This document shows, piece after piece, positions 51,281 to 61,689 of a stretch of DNA of 64,000 bases; within the stretch, counting starts at the first letter, position 1; each line of letters begins with the position of its first letter. The DNA lies in contig VWZX01006814.1 in NCBI GenBank assembly GCA_013399015.1, forward strand, positions 2,817,340 through 2,881,339. Direction: 5' to 3'. Made by a program: the position numbers and the translations under genes. This DNA is from Galbula dea. Taxonomy: Eukaryota > Chordata > Aves > Piciformes > Galbulidae. The notes beneath the pieces were generated by a model. The model had not been told where the DNA came from. It ran no database searches and worked only from the letters and a program-made list of their open reading frames with translations.

Positions 51281-54200
51281 GAGTCCTATGTTGTTAAGCT
51301 TGGTTGTTTTAAGATACTACTGCTGTGCTGACTTATCATCCATCAGCCAGAGCCCCTACAGCTGCAATGCAGCTGGCACATGTTCATGTTCCTAGACCAT
51401 TGCAAAACTAATCCCTTTTACCTCATATTGCAACAGACTACAAATGCGTACACAGCTAATTAATGTGTGTCAGTTGAAGGGCAGTCACTTCTGGCTGAGG
51501 GCATGCTCATGGCTTGAAGTTTACTAGGTTTGCTGCTTTCCACTGTCTGCCATAGCTTACCTACAAAACAGCCCTCACTGATGCTGCTTTAGTGTAAGCC
51601 AAATTATTATAATTTTATTATCTGTATTGCCATACCATCCACAAACTATTTAGGGACCAGTACCCCAGCAAAACCACCATGCAAAAACAGGGCTCTTGCT
51701 CCAAAGCACTGACTACCCAAATAGGTGCCAAAGGCAACAGGTAGAAAAGCACAGGGAACTAGCCAGGCAGTGGTCTGCAATCTCAGCTAGTGACTTCCAG
51801 CTCCCTAGATGCCATCTTGTATTAGACAGTAGAAGCATGCTGCATATGGCTAGAGTTTGATGTTCACCTGTGAGCATATACATATAGGCACCTACACTCC
51901 AGTCCTTTCCTGTGAGAGTAGTCTCTAAATGTAATGGACTACTGTTTTGGGTAGTTTAGAAAACAGACATAAATACAAATCTGAGTGTGATTAGTTTAAG
52001 TGTGTCTATTTATAAGCAAACATGGTTAAACTTTTGGCTTTATTTATTTGTTTCCCCTTGGATTATTAGATCCAGTCTGAGGCAATGGCCAGCGACATAG
52101 GTACACTTTTATCTCTGTTGCACAAATAAATCAAACTAAAGTAACCCAGTTCTTGTAGACTGACATTAGGATAAGTATATCTTAAGAAAGTTCTTATTCA
52201 GACTTGGCTCCAGGCAATAAAACGTCATAGATGTATAACTCTAGTGAGTGAAATTTCTAGGGAGCAAATTAGGCTAAAAACATCTTCTAGAGATAGCTAG
52301 AAAGGAATCGGACACTACCCAAAAATAAGGCAAGTTATGCAGTAAATGTTTCATTTATTGGATTTCTTCCATTACCATTAGGGTTAAAAGACATGTTGTC
52401 AATAAAAATGGTATATTTATGGAGGGCTCTGTATTTCAGAGGCCTATTGCTTGTCATTCACTCCTATAGTGCCTGATATCACCTCATGATAAAGTGTGAA
52501 TAATCCCTGCATGAAGGCATATTTCTATCCATTAACCATTTTATTATTAGCCAGAAATCTCTCTAACAAAAGCAGGAGGTACAGCTGTGTTATAGATGCT
52601 AAAAGAAAGGTATGTTCCTACTGAGCCATAACCATGACTCAAGAAGCAGAGAGTAGATTGAAGGATATTAGGCTGTGCTGCAAGATTGAAAACAAATAAT
52701 GTGCAAGATTTTTTGGTACCTAATTTTCCAATGTTTCTCCATCAAGTACAGATTGAAAGCCCATACCTATTGCTCAAATAACACACTGTGACTTGGTGAG
52801 TATGTGCAAAATCTAAAGCCACAAGAAATCTAGCAGTAGCACCATGGTCTGGTTGGTTGTTCATATTTTCCCATTTGATAGCTTTCTTGAATTTTTACGT
52901 GTGCTTGTTTTGGTCAATGCAAATGACTGCAGAAAGGAGCCATGGTTTCTGTGTTTTGCTGTTGTCATCTTGTCTGCCCTAGAAAAAATTTCTCTCTTTG
53001 TTAATTCTGGAAAAGCCAGTACTGGTAAGGCACTGGGCAGACATGTTTGCTTTGTATTTTCAGAACCTTTTCAATATTGAAATCTTTTCTGACATTCAGA
53101 GTAGATTTAATGATCCAAGTTTATTTGTAAACATATGGACTCCTTTGAGCTGTAGACTCAAATCCCAGCCTGGTCAACCAAAGTCCTTTTATCTTTCCAA
53201 AACAACTTGAATTTTACACATTGCAACCTACATTGGGACCTTTTGGAGAAGACTTTGAAAATGGATGACTCACTCCAGTCATGTGAATATTAGTGAGGAG
53301 ATTCAGGTGGCAGATCATATTTCTCCAATAAGGACTTGGGCCTCTGGTGAGACATTAAAGATTCCAAGGCATTTTGCATAAAACAATAGATTACCTTGGC
53401 TGCCCCTGGTCATCCTCTTCCCTCTGCAGTTGATTGCAATGTAAACTGCCAGGTGAAGTTCCCATGCTCTTTCACTATTGCTGTTCATGAAGCTCTGCAG
53501 GATTCTCAGGACCAAAATCTTATACCAAAGTATAAAATGGTGATACCACTGTTGGTAACCAAAACCCGTTGTCCAGTAATTGGTATATTGTACCAAGCTG
53601 TGAGAGTTAAAACAGCTTGGATGGAGGCACTCCCACTTCACCTGTGCTAGAGGTCAGCTTTCACAAGAAAGCCAGCATCTCTTGAAGATTGAATTTGGAG
53701 CACCTGGCTTTGTCTTGCCAGCTGTTACTTAAAATCTGGTATCCAAACAATAAATCATGTTTCATGCAGTGGATTAGCTTGATTTTTTAAAATATTGTAT
53801 TGTTTTCACTGTTAAACATTATGCATTTTTTAAAATCTAAGGTACCCCAAGAGCCTAGTACTCAACAGGTGCTATTGACCCCTGGAGAGCTCTCACTTCC
53901 CGAAGCATGAAACAAGAACTATTACATAAAGGAAAATGATACAAATAAGATGCATGAGCTATCCTGAGTGACTTGTGCTATCTTAATTAAACTGTGTTGG
54001 TTTAGTAACCATTGGCAATTCCGGGAGTTCAAAACCAAGCTGCAGTTTGAAAACAAAATCCTGGAAGTTTGCAATAGGAAGAACTTGATGTTACCATGAA
54101 AGCTAAAAGCAGTTTCCGAGCCCTTCATGGGGCTCCTCTGAGACCATTGTGTGATGGCAAAATTCCAGCTGTTCAAACATGCATGGGCAACGCCTTCCAC

Positions 54201-54300
54201 AGCTGGGGCACATGCCCTCAGCCTTCCACCCTGAAGCTGCCAGAGCCAACTTTGGTACCCAGGACCACCATGTGGCACTGGGGCAAACAACACTGAGGTC
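51281..54300. other. Intergenic stretch, nothing recognised
   Basis: No gene supported. Two frames at 53315-53641 (-) and 53396-53650 (+) overlap on opposite strands and neither shows a known domain. AT-rich DNA lies near 53780-53840. Confidence 0.5.
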
Positions 54301-54428
54301 CCTCGTACTGACATTTACTCATGTAAGTAACATTACTTGCATGAGTAGTCCAGGTGTGCCTTCACCCTCAGGAGTAGTCTGTCAGTCATGTTACTCACAT
54401 GTGTGAGGTTCTATGGAATCAGGCCCTT
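54301..54428. mobile_element. Palindromic MITE relic (Harbinger/Chompy-like)
   Basis: Alternating 'tttactcatgtaagtaac', 'attacttgcatgagtagtcc', 'caggagtagtctgtcagtc', 'atgttactcacatgtgtgag' and the end 'ggaatcaggccctt' resemble the palindromic MITE with TACTCATGTAAGTA arms, an AGTAGTCCCATTGA centre and a GGATCAGGCCCTT terminus. The left terminus is lost or diverged. The family name is from memory. Confidence 0.5.
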
Positions 54429-55479
54429 CATCTGCAAACAGCTTTGGGCAAGGACTGGGCCTGTGTTAAGCCCCAGCTTTTTGAGATGCTTAATAAGTAG
54501 TTAGCAACTACATTGGGACTGAAGCAAAAATGCACTTTTAAAAAAAAAAAAGAAAAAAAATCCCAAACCAAACCCCACAACCCACAGCAGATTGTAAAAA
54601 ATCTTTAAAAACAAAAACTGTGCAACTGTTTTTGTTCATTTGGAGCAAATTATAACACATGGCCCTGCAAAGTAAATAGGGATCTGTCATATTTTTAGTC
54701 TCATACTGTTTGGGATGTAAATGCATTTTAAAAATCAAAAAGTGAGTAAAAATGCAGAATATTTTTTAAAGTGTTGCTTTGCAAGGCACTAGTTAGCAAA
54801 GACAGTAAGTACATAATCAGGAGTAAATGGGAAGTGTGCACGCCCACAGCCACTTATTTACTAAAATTTTTGAAAGTAAAAAGCAAGTTAGTCAAAAGAC
54901 CAGTGGAAAAAGAAACTGTTAAATGCATTTGTACATTGAGTTAACAGTGAAGTATTTCATTCTTCATGTTTTTACTTGGTGTCTTGAAATAATCCCTTTT
55001 CTGTCTCCATATTCCCACTTAGACATTGTTCACAGACTTATTTATTTATGAAGTCTGAAGGTTAGTCCCTACCTGCTGAGACTAATTAGCCCTGTTCTTT
55101 GTGTCCTATGCAATCCTGTCTGATTAAATGTACACATTTGTTTTACTTCTTTTCATGGTTCCTTTCACTCTACTTCTGCTTTACTGATTAATATTAAAGT
55201 TGTAAGTTGCAGTGATTTTTTTAATTTCTATTTTGTCTGCATCTTTCCCTTTAGTATGCAAATTTCTATGTGAACTTTTTAATGGTTGAGAATCTGTGTT
55301 AGCCTTGTCGATCTCTGTATTATTATTTTTATTATTCTTTTTATAGAAGACAGTTTAGCTGAAACCCCCAAACTCTCTAAATATTTTATGACAAATTGGC
55401 TTTGTTTTGGAAACCCTATGTGCTGAATGGCCCTTAGCATGAGCAGCAGGTTATATTTCTGGAGGAATGTTTGGATTAT
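54429..55479. other. Intergenic stretch, AT-rich
   Basis: No gene or named repeat supported. A-runs lie near 54540 and a TTA/TTTTTA-rich stretch near 55319-55345. Confidence 0.5.
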
Positions 55480-55558
55480 TTCGTACAGCCTGTCCCTCTC
55501 AAACACGATTTCCATTAGGCAATTTACTAATTCCCATTGAAATTACTGTCCGTTTCCA

Positions 55559-55575
55559 CCCCCCCCCCCACCCCG
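55559..55575. repeat. C-homopolymer tract
   Basis: Eleven C are followed by A and four C. It is a simple repeat in the TCF7L2 flank. Confidence 0.9.
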
Positions 55576-55795
55576 CTCCTCTTTCCCCGCTTCCCTCCTT
55601 TTGTTCCTTGCGCATGTTAAAGTTTCCAATTGACTCGTCCATTGTTACAATTTGTCACTGCTGGAAGATCAATTTGTTTTCCCCTTCCCGTCACCACATT
55701 ATATTCGGGTAACAAGATGCCATTTCTTGCATCTGCATTATTTTGCTCCCCATTTTGTTGCTGTGCGGGCAGAGCTCTGGTTAGTGACTTTACAA

Positions 55796-55925
55796 AGACG
55801 CTGCCCCCAGCCCCGGAGAGCAGTAGCACCAGCCCCAGCCCTCGCCCGGGCCAGGGCAGGAGGTTCCACGGCCCCGCAACCGGTGGGGACCCCGCGGCCG
55901 GACCGGACCCGCCGGTTCCCCCTCA
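55796..55925. promoter_or_regulatory. GC-rich CpG block upstream of TCF7L2
   Basis: This is a sharply bounded GC-rich stretch with several CpGs (ctcgcccggg, ccacggccccgcaaccgg, accccgcggccggaccgg), in contrast to AT-rich flanks. It lies about 0.7 kb before the gap and about 1.8 kb before exon 2. It may be the upstream shore of the promoter CpG island or a separate promoter. No TSS can be read. Confidence 0.5.
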
Positions 55926-56223
55926 CACACCCTCTGCAGAGAGGACCTGCCGCTTTCACTTTGATTTTCCCCAGCCTGGTGTTTACGCCACCACAACTTT
56001 TCACTTCTGAAGTCTGGGAGTCCTTGATTCTCCGTCCTGCCATGCTAATTAACTTCTGAGCAGTCACATTCCTTTTCCTCCTCTTTTATTTACATCAAGG
56101 ACGAAAAAATATGATGCCTTACTGTAAGATAATTTGGAAATATCTGATCTTCAGCGAGTGATCTCCCACATTTTTCATCCTGCGTGTTATAACCATAATA
56201 AATGCAAGGAGCAAGTGCTGCTT

Positions 56224-56239
56224 AAAAAAAAAAAAAAAA
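56224..56239. repeat. Poly-A tract (16 A)
   Basis: A run of 16 A after 'gctgctt', with no sign of a retroposed body upstream. Confidence 0.85.
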
Positions 56240-56576
56240 GGATTTTACTATATTACTGTGTTTATTATCATTGCGAGTTTCTTACCTCCAACGAGTGGCG
56301 AGAAAAATGTTAACGGTTTGAAAAAAAACCACCACCCCACCACCCTGCAGTCACATGGACACAGATAATAAGGGCACACATCCTTCAGGAGAATCCGGAC
56401 TGCCCAGAGATGACATGTTTATTAATGCTCAGTATGTAAAAGTTAGCGCTTTCCAAAGAGCCGAGGTAGGGCCACTCGTTTGGGTTCCTTTACCCTCACT
56501 TCTCCCGTCCTGCACCTCTGAACTACAGCGCACATTTCAGTTATTTTTTTTTCTTAATTTTAATTTTTTTGCCCCC

Positions 56577-57568
56577 NNNNNNNNNNNNNNNNNNNNNNNN
56601 NNNNNNNNNNNNNNNNNNNNNNNNNNNNNNNNNNNNNNNNNNNNNNNNNNNNNNNNNNNNNNNNNNNNNNNNNNNNNNNNNNNNNNNNNNNNNNNNNNNN
56701 NNNNNNNNNNNNNNNNNNNNNNNNNNNNNNNNNNNNNNNNNNNNNNNNNNNNNNNNNNNNNNNNNNNNNNNNNNNNNNNNNNNNNNNNNNNNNNNNNNNN
56801 NNNNNNNNNNNNNNNNNNNNNNNNNNNNNNNNNNNNNNNNNNNNNNNNNNNNNNNNNNNNNNNNNNNNNNNNNNNNNNNNNNNNNNNNNNNNNNNNNNNN
56901 NNNNNNNNNNNNNNNNNNNNNNNNNNNNNNNNNNNNNNNNNNNNNNNNNNNNNNNNNNNNNNNNNNNNNNNNNNNNNNNNNNNNNNNNNNNNNNNNNNNN
57001 NNNNNNNNNNNNNNNNNNNNNNNNNNNNNNNNNNNNNNNNNNNNNNNNNNNNNNNNNNNNNNNNNNNNNNNNNNNNNNNNNNNNNNNNNNNNNNNNNNNN
57101 NNNNNNNNNNNNNNNNNNNNNNNNNNNNNNNNNNNNNNNNNNNNNNNNNNNNNNNNNNNNNNNNNNNNNNNNNNNNNNNNNNNNNNNNNNNNNNNNNNNN
57201 NNNNNNNNNNNNNNNNNNNNNNNNNNNNNNNNNNNNNNNNNNNNNNNNNNNNNNNNNNNNNNNNNNNNNNNNNNNNNNNNNNNNNNNNNNNNNNNNNNNN
57301 NNNNNNNNNNNNNNNNNNNNNNNNNNNNNNNNNNNNNNNNNNNNNNNNNNNNNNNNNNNNNNNNNNNNNNNNNNNNNNNNNNNNNNNNNNNNNNNNNNNN
57401 NNNNNNNNNNNNNNNNNNNNNNNNNNNNNNNNNNNNNNNNNNNNNNNNNNNNNNNNNNNNNNNNNNNNNNNNNNNNNNNNNNNNNNNNNNNNNNNNNNNN
57501 NNNNNNNNNNNNNNNNNNNNNNNNNNNNNNNNNNNNNNNNNNNNNNNNNNNNNNNNNNNNNNNNNNNN
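56577..57568. other. Assembly gap (992 N), expected to hold TCF7L2 promoter and exon 1
   Basis: An unbroken run of N. The next sequence on the right begins 33 bases before the exon 2 acceptor, so the gap should contain the end of the upstream flank, the core promoter, 5'UTR, exon 1 (beta-catenin-binding N-terminus) and most of intron 1. GC-rich promoters often drop out of bird assemblies. Any open frame crossing the N is an artefact. The gap length may be an estimate. Confidence 0.95.
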
Positions 57569-57601
57569 ACTGCCCCACGCCGACCCTCGGCTCGCTCCCA
57601 G

Positions 57602-57668
57602 GCGGAGCGGAGACCCCCGCCTCGGTCCGAAAGTTTCAGAGACAAATCCCGGGAAAGTTTAGAGGAAG
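57602..57668 (+). CDS. TCF7L2: TCF7L2 exon 2 (partial CDS)
   Basis: TCF7L2 is the nuclear HMG-box factor that recruits beta-catenin or TLE/Groucho to Wnt target genes. The exon is bounded by 'ctcgctcccag' on the left and 'gtgagt' on the right. It is 67 nt, starts in phase 0 and leaves one base (G) over. It reads AERRPPPRSESFRDKSRESL followed by EE, which matches TCF7L2 rather than TCF7L1, where I recall a different sequence after AERRP. It encodes the basic, Ser-rich segment directly after the beta-catenin-binding domain. That domain belongs to exon 1, which is missing in the gap 34 bases upstream. The exon order and short spacing to the next exon (170-nt intron) fit the vertebrate gene. No frameshift is seen. 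Confidence 0.93.
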
Positions 57669-57838
57669 GTGAGTACGGTGGGCCCGGCCGGCACCGCCAC
57701 CCGCCGCCCCTCCGCCGGGCGCCCGGCTCCTCTTTTTGGGACACTTTTTTAAAAAAAGTTTTTCTCCCTCCCCCTCTCCCTTCTTTTTCCCCCTGTTACC
57801 CCCTTCCTTTCCCGCTCGTGTCTCCCCCGCCATGTTAG
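57669..57838 (+). other. TCF7L2: TCF7L2 intron 2 (170 nt)
   Basis: GT...AG intron. The donor is GTGAGT with exon end GAAG. The acceptor 'ccgccatgttag' follows long pyrimidine tracts (ctccctccccctctcccttc). The 'catgttag' between the pyrimidine tract and the AG is unusual because it puts an ATG six bases before the exon. That ATG (57832) is in frame with exon 3. A frame upstream of it stays open back to an ATG at 57736. Confidence 0.88.
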
Positions 57839-57963
57839 CTGCGAAGAGGCAAGATGGAGGGTTGTTTAAGGGCCCACCATACCCGGGTTATCCCTTTATA
57901 ATGATCCCCGACCTCAGCAGCCCGTATCTGCCCAATGGATCGCTCTCTCCGACGGCGAGAACG
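57839..57963 (+). CDS. TCF7L2: TCF7L2 exon 3 (partial CDS)
   Basis: 125 nt. With the G carried over from exon 2 it gives 42 codons and ends in phase 0 before the donor 'gtaagt'. The product begins AAKRQDGGLFKGPPYPGYPF, then IMIPDLSSPYLPNGSLSPTA and RT. The KGPPYPGYPF and IPDL.SPYLPNG.LSP motifs are hallmarks of the TCF/LEF family. The DGGLFKG and SLSPTART versions point to TCF7L2 over TCF7L1, TCF7 and LEF1. The segment lies in the context-dependent regulatory region between the beta-catenin-binding and HMG domains, where TLE/Groucho binding is assigned. It reads DLSSPYL where I recall DLTSPYL in mammalian TCF7L2; this is a conservative change. Confidence 0.96.
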
Positions 57964-58907
57964 GTAAGTGTTTCTTTCTTTTTCCGTTTTTGTTCCCTCT
58001 CCGTTCCTCTCTTCCCTCCTGTTTCCCTCTGCTCCTGCCGCAGCGCTCCCCGCTGCCCGCTCCAGCCCGGCTGCCGCCCCCTCCCCCGCGCCGCAAACTT
58101 TCCAAACTCCGCGGGCCGCGGCGGGAGGGGGGTTGTTTGTACCTCGCCATATTTCTTTTTTTTCTTTTCCCTCCTTTACTTTCGTTTTTTTTTTTCCTTT
58201 TTATTTTTACTTTCAGTTTTGTGGAGACCTCTTAACCTCCCCTGCAGGGGGTGGGGAGAAAAAAAGAAACCCCAAACAAATCCAAACAACAACTCGTCCA
58301 GCCTCAAAACAAAACTAGAAATAAATAAAAAACAACCACGGAGTTGTTTGGTTAGGTTTGGTTCCCTCCCCCCCTCCGCTTCCTTTCTTCAGTCCACTTC
58401 CATGGGGAGGCGAGTATTTTTCTTCGGCCGAGTCTGGAGTCGGCTCCCTCCAAACTCCTCGTTTTCCATGGTGATCTGTCTCCTGCCCTCCTCCTCGGCG
58501 GCTGGGCCGGCTCCCCCTCCCCTTTCCTCCCCTTTAACCCTCTCCTGCCCTTGCCCGCCCCCGGCCTTTGGGAACGGCGATTTCATTGTGCCCTGCACGG
58601 AGCAATGTCCCCTCCCGGTCGTGGGCGCCGCGAGTTGTGTCCGGCCTCAGCGCGGGCAGCCCTGCGGCCTCGTTTCCCTTCGGCTGTCGGAGAGCGCGGC
58701 CCGGGCCCGGCTGGGGCTGGGGCACAGCAGCCCTGTCTGGCGCGGTGGCAGGGCCTCTCCTCACCTGGGCTATGCCGCGGGAAGCGGCCCCGAGGCGACT
58801 TGGTTTTCGTGTGTGTCTTGAGAGTGGTGCTGGGGAAGGGGGAACTTTAGGGTTGGAGCAAAGCAGAGGGCTGAGTCCGGAATCAGAGATCGCCTCGCTT
58901 GGCTCTA

Positions 58908-58930
58908 AATAACAACAGCAGCAACAACAA
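58908..58930. repeat. (AAC/AGC)n short repeat
   Basis: 'aacaacagcagcaacaacaa' is a small trinucleotide repeat just downstream of the CpG-rich block. Confidence 0.8.
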
Positions 58931-60063
58931 AAAATAATCAAACAAGTCGGGCAAAATTCCTCCTGGAAGTGTGCTGGCAGAAAAACAATTTGCTGAAAGC
59001 GTCCGGTTTTTTGTGGTTGTGTGGTTGTTTTTTGTTTTTTTTTTCCCCTGTCTGTCTTTTAACCCCGGGTGCAGTGTCAGGGCTTTGCTTGTCTGCACGC
59101 CTCTGCTTGGAGGGAGAGCGAGTTCTAACCCACGATCTGGGGAAACTTTGGGGTCTGCTGGTGGGTTTGTAGTCCCAGCTGTTTTTTCCGCTTGTAGTGT
59201 CACCCACGGTGTGCTCTGCTCTGACATTAGCTTTCTCAAGTGTCGCCTCTTCGTTCTCTTTAAAGAGTTTTTACAATTTTTTAGCTAAAACGGCTGATTC
59301 CATTGGGACTACAAAATACTATGTATTCCTACCGATGGGGTCAGCATTGCTGTTTTGTTTCTTCTGGGTGTTTCTAAGTCTGAAGCGTCCTCACCGTCAC
59401 CATGTGTGTTTATACAGGTTTTTTTTTTTCCTTGTGGTAACACGAGATAGTGATTTACAATAATAGATCTACTGTTGGGTAGATTTTTGAAGCCCTGGTA
59501 ATGGCTGAGGACTTGGACAACTTCAGTGTATCAGATCTACAAGTGTTTCAAAGCATTAAAATATTAAACATTGGGTCAGTCTTGTTTTCACTTAGTAAAG
59601 CGTCAGTAGACATAGATTAGTGTGACAGAGAGGGAGTAAGGAAGGTTTTCTGACTCTCCGTTTAGAGTTAGGGCCGTGGCAAGGTTTGATTTTGATACCT
59701 TGTAAAGCTCTGCTTTCAAGGGGGTGATTTCTGGGACAGTAACAGAGGGGTAGCTGCAGTTTGCAATTGTAATGATTGGGAGGAGAATTCGGGGGCTGAA
59801 AGCGTTATATTTTTCCTTTGTATACGGTCGCTCACATGTATATGGATGATGGTGACAAATTCCAAATTCTGTAAGCACCAGGGTGCAGATGGCAAAACAA
59901 TCTTTGTTACAAATCACTTTGTTACAAATTGTGAAGCTTTCCTTCTTCACTCTCCCCCCCCCTTTTTTACCTAAATGCATTCCACTGCTCTCAATGCAGG
60001 CTTAATAGGAAGCACACCTCTCCTGCTTTTTTCTTTAAGCATTTTTCTTAACAACAGCTACAG

Positions 60064-60092
60064 TTCTTTCTTTCTTTCTTTTTTTTTTTTTC
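60064..60092. repeat. TTTC/T-rich simple repeat
   Basis: Three TTTC units lead into a T-run. It is a pyrimidine tract in intron 3. Confidence 0.8.
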
Positions 60093-61689
60093 CTCATTAC
60101 CTTTATTACGGATCCTTTTTCCTTTAGAATGTGCAGTTAGGATAGTAAGCTAGCTTACCTGGAAGCATTCTTCCCCCCTCCCTCCCCCCCTCCCCAGTTA
60201 AAAAAGACCTTCATAGGAATGTTGGGGCTGTGTGAATTAAAGGTTCTGTACAAAAGATTACAGGTTGGTTTATTGTTGGTATAGCAGGTGGCCTGCTTGT
60301 ATGATCAGATGGATTCTGAAAGGATATTTCCACACTCAATAGGCAATTTTCTTATTTCCACATCCAGGCTCCAGCAACCTTCTTCCTATCTTCTTAACCT
60401 TATTCTTTCACATTCCACGTGCTTGTTTGTTTGTCTGCCACTTAATTATAGCCAGGAAAAATTAAAATAGTTTATTTAGGCCTGAGAGCAGAATATTATA
60501 ACAATTCAGCGGGTTAGCTGTTGTCTGCCCACACGCTGCTTTTAGGTGGATTCCAGTTCTCTGCTTTACCAGCTTTCAATTCCAGAAGAACTAGATCTTT
60601 CTCCTTCCTGGTTGTTGTGTGTGGGGTTTTTTTTAGAGGTTGAAAAGGTATAGATGATTCTGCATAATTAGTAATTTTATTTATGTAGTTCCTGAAACCA
60701 TATTTATTGAGTTTTAAGAGCATGCAAGGTAAAGAGGTGATGCAGATACGTAGCAAAATTGCTTTTCCTTTCCTTTTGCTGTTGTAGAATCTTAAAGGTC
60801 TGTGGGTGTGGTTTTTTTCATTGATTTTTTTTTTTCTTTTTGTTTTATTTAGGGGGTGTAACAGGATTTTTGTGTTTTGTAAATGTACCTGTAATTGTCT
60901 GTTCAAGAGCAAACTCATGGGCAGCTATTTCTGCTTTACTGCTTCAGGAATGTGAAACATTTTGAAGTATCATAAAATCTGCTTATGATGAATAATGTAT
61001 TATCTCGAATAATGCTGTAAATACTGCAAACTCTTATGAAGCTTGATAGGAATAGTTTCATTTTTGAAAGTCAAAGATTTTTTGCATGTTAATCTTGCTT
61101 TTCATAGAATACTGTAGATTGCTTTTAGGAATATAGATTTGTTTTTAGTACAGGTTTAGTCAAATAGTAATGAAGTAACGCATCTGAGAGTGCCAGCTCC
61201 ATACCTACTTTGCAGAGGGATTGGGCTAGCTGCCTGTTATCGGTAATTAAGGAGAACGTTTTCCTTTCAGAGTTGGAAAATGAAGAAGTGGTGTATTTAA
61301 TTTTTACTCTAAATTTAGAGCTTGGTTAGTGCTTTCGGTGAGCATATACATGTGTTGTGATATAAGAAAACTCTACTGGCAGATATTTTTATTTTCACTA
61401 CTGTTATTGCATCTTCCTTACCCTTTAATTGTTGCTTGCTGAGTGAAACTGTAGGAGTAAGCTTGTGTTTGGCCCTGAAGTTTGGGAGTTAGGAATAGCT
61501 GTAGTGGACTCCTCACGAAAATTTACGTTCAGGAAGAAACTTTTCTTAAATTGACTTGAAAAATGGATGTTTTCCTTTATCTACTGAATCAAAGAACATA
61601 ATCCTTCCTAATACAAAAGCTGTAGACCCTGGGGTGTGAAGGGTTAATGGTGGTCCTTTTTTCCCCCCCCACTCCTTCCAGTTGTTTTG

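Larger units (their letters stand above)
55480..56576 (+). promoter_or_regulatory. TCF7L2: TCF7L2 5' flanking region, candidate upstream promoter/CNE
   Basis: This is the last sequence before the gap that should hold the core promoter and exon 1. It mixes a C-run (55559-55569), a GC-rich CpG block (about 55796-55925) and AT-rich motif clusters. These include ATTGTTACAAT (55641-55651, SOX-type), TACAAAG near 55791, ATGCTAATTAA (56042-56052, octamer variant plus homeodomain), ACATTCC (TEAD-type) near 56066 and TATTTACATCAAGG near 56088. No repeat is recognised apart from a 16-A run at 56224. The regulatory role is inferred from position and texture; no transcription start is visible. Confidence 0.45.
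57569..58860. promoter_or_regulatory. CpG-island-like region over TCF7L2 exons 2-3 and start of intron 3
   Basis: High GC and frequent CpG run from the gap edge through both exons (gcggagcggagacccccgcc) and again at about 58430-58800 (gggcgccgcgagttg, gagcgcggcccgggcccgg). They are interrupted by pyrimidine-rich and AT-rich pieces near 58150-58340. The base composition contrasts strongly with the rest of the window. It is probably the downstream part of the promoter CpG island lost in the gap. An intragenic promoter is possible. Confidence 0.6.

Noticed and set aside
53315..53650. Opposed 108- and 84-codon frames
   Set aside because: They overlap on opposite strands and neither matches a family I know, so both are likely chance.
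56355..57744. Long open frames on both strands across the N run
   Set aside because: They are open only because N translates to X. They are artefacts of the gap.
58551..58912. Overlapping GC-rich frames in intron 3
   Set aside because: Stops are rare in CpG-rich DNA. No splice sites, no family, and frames are open on both strands.
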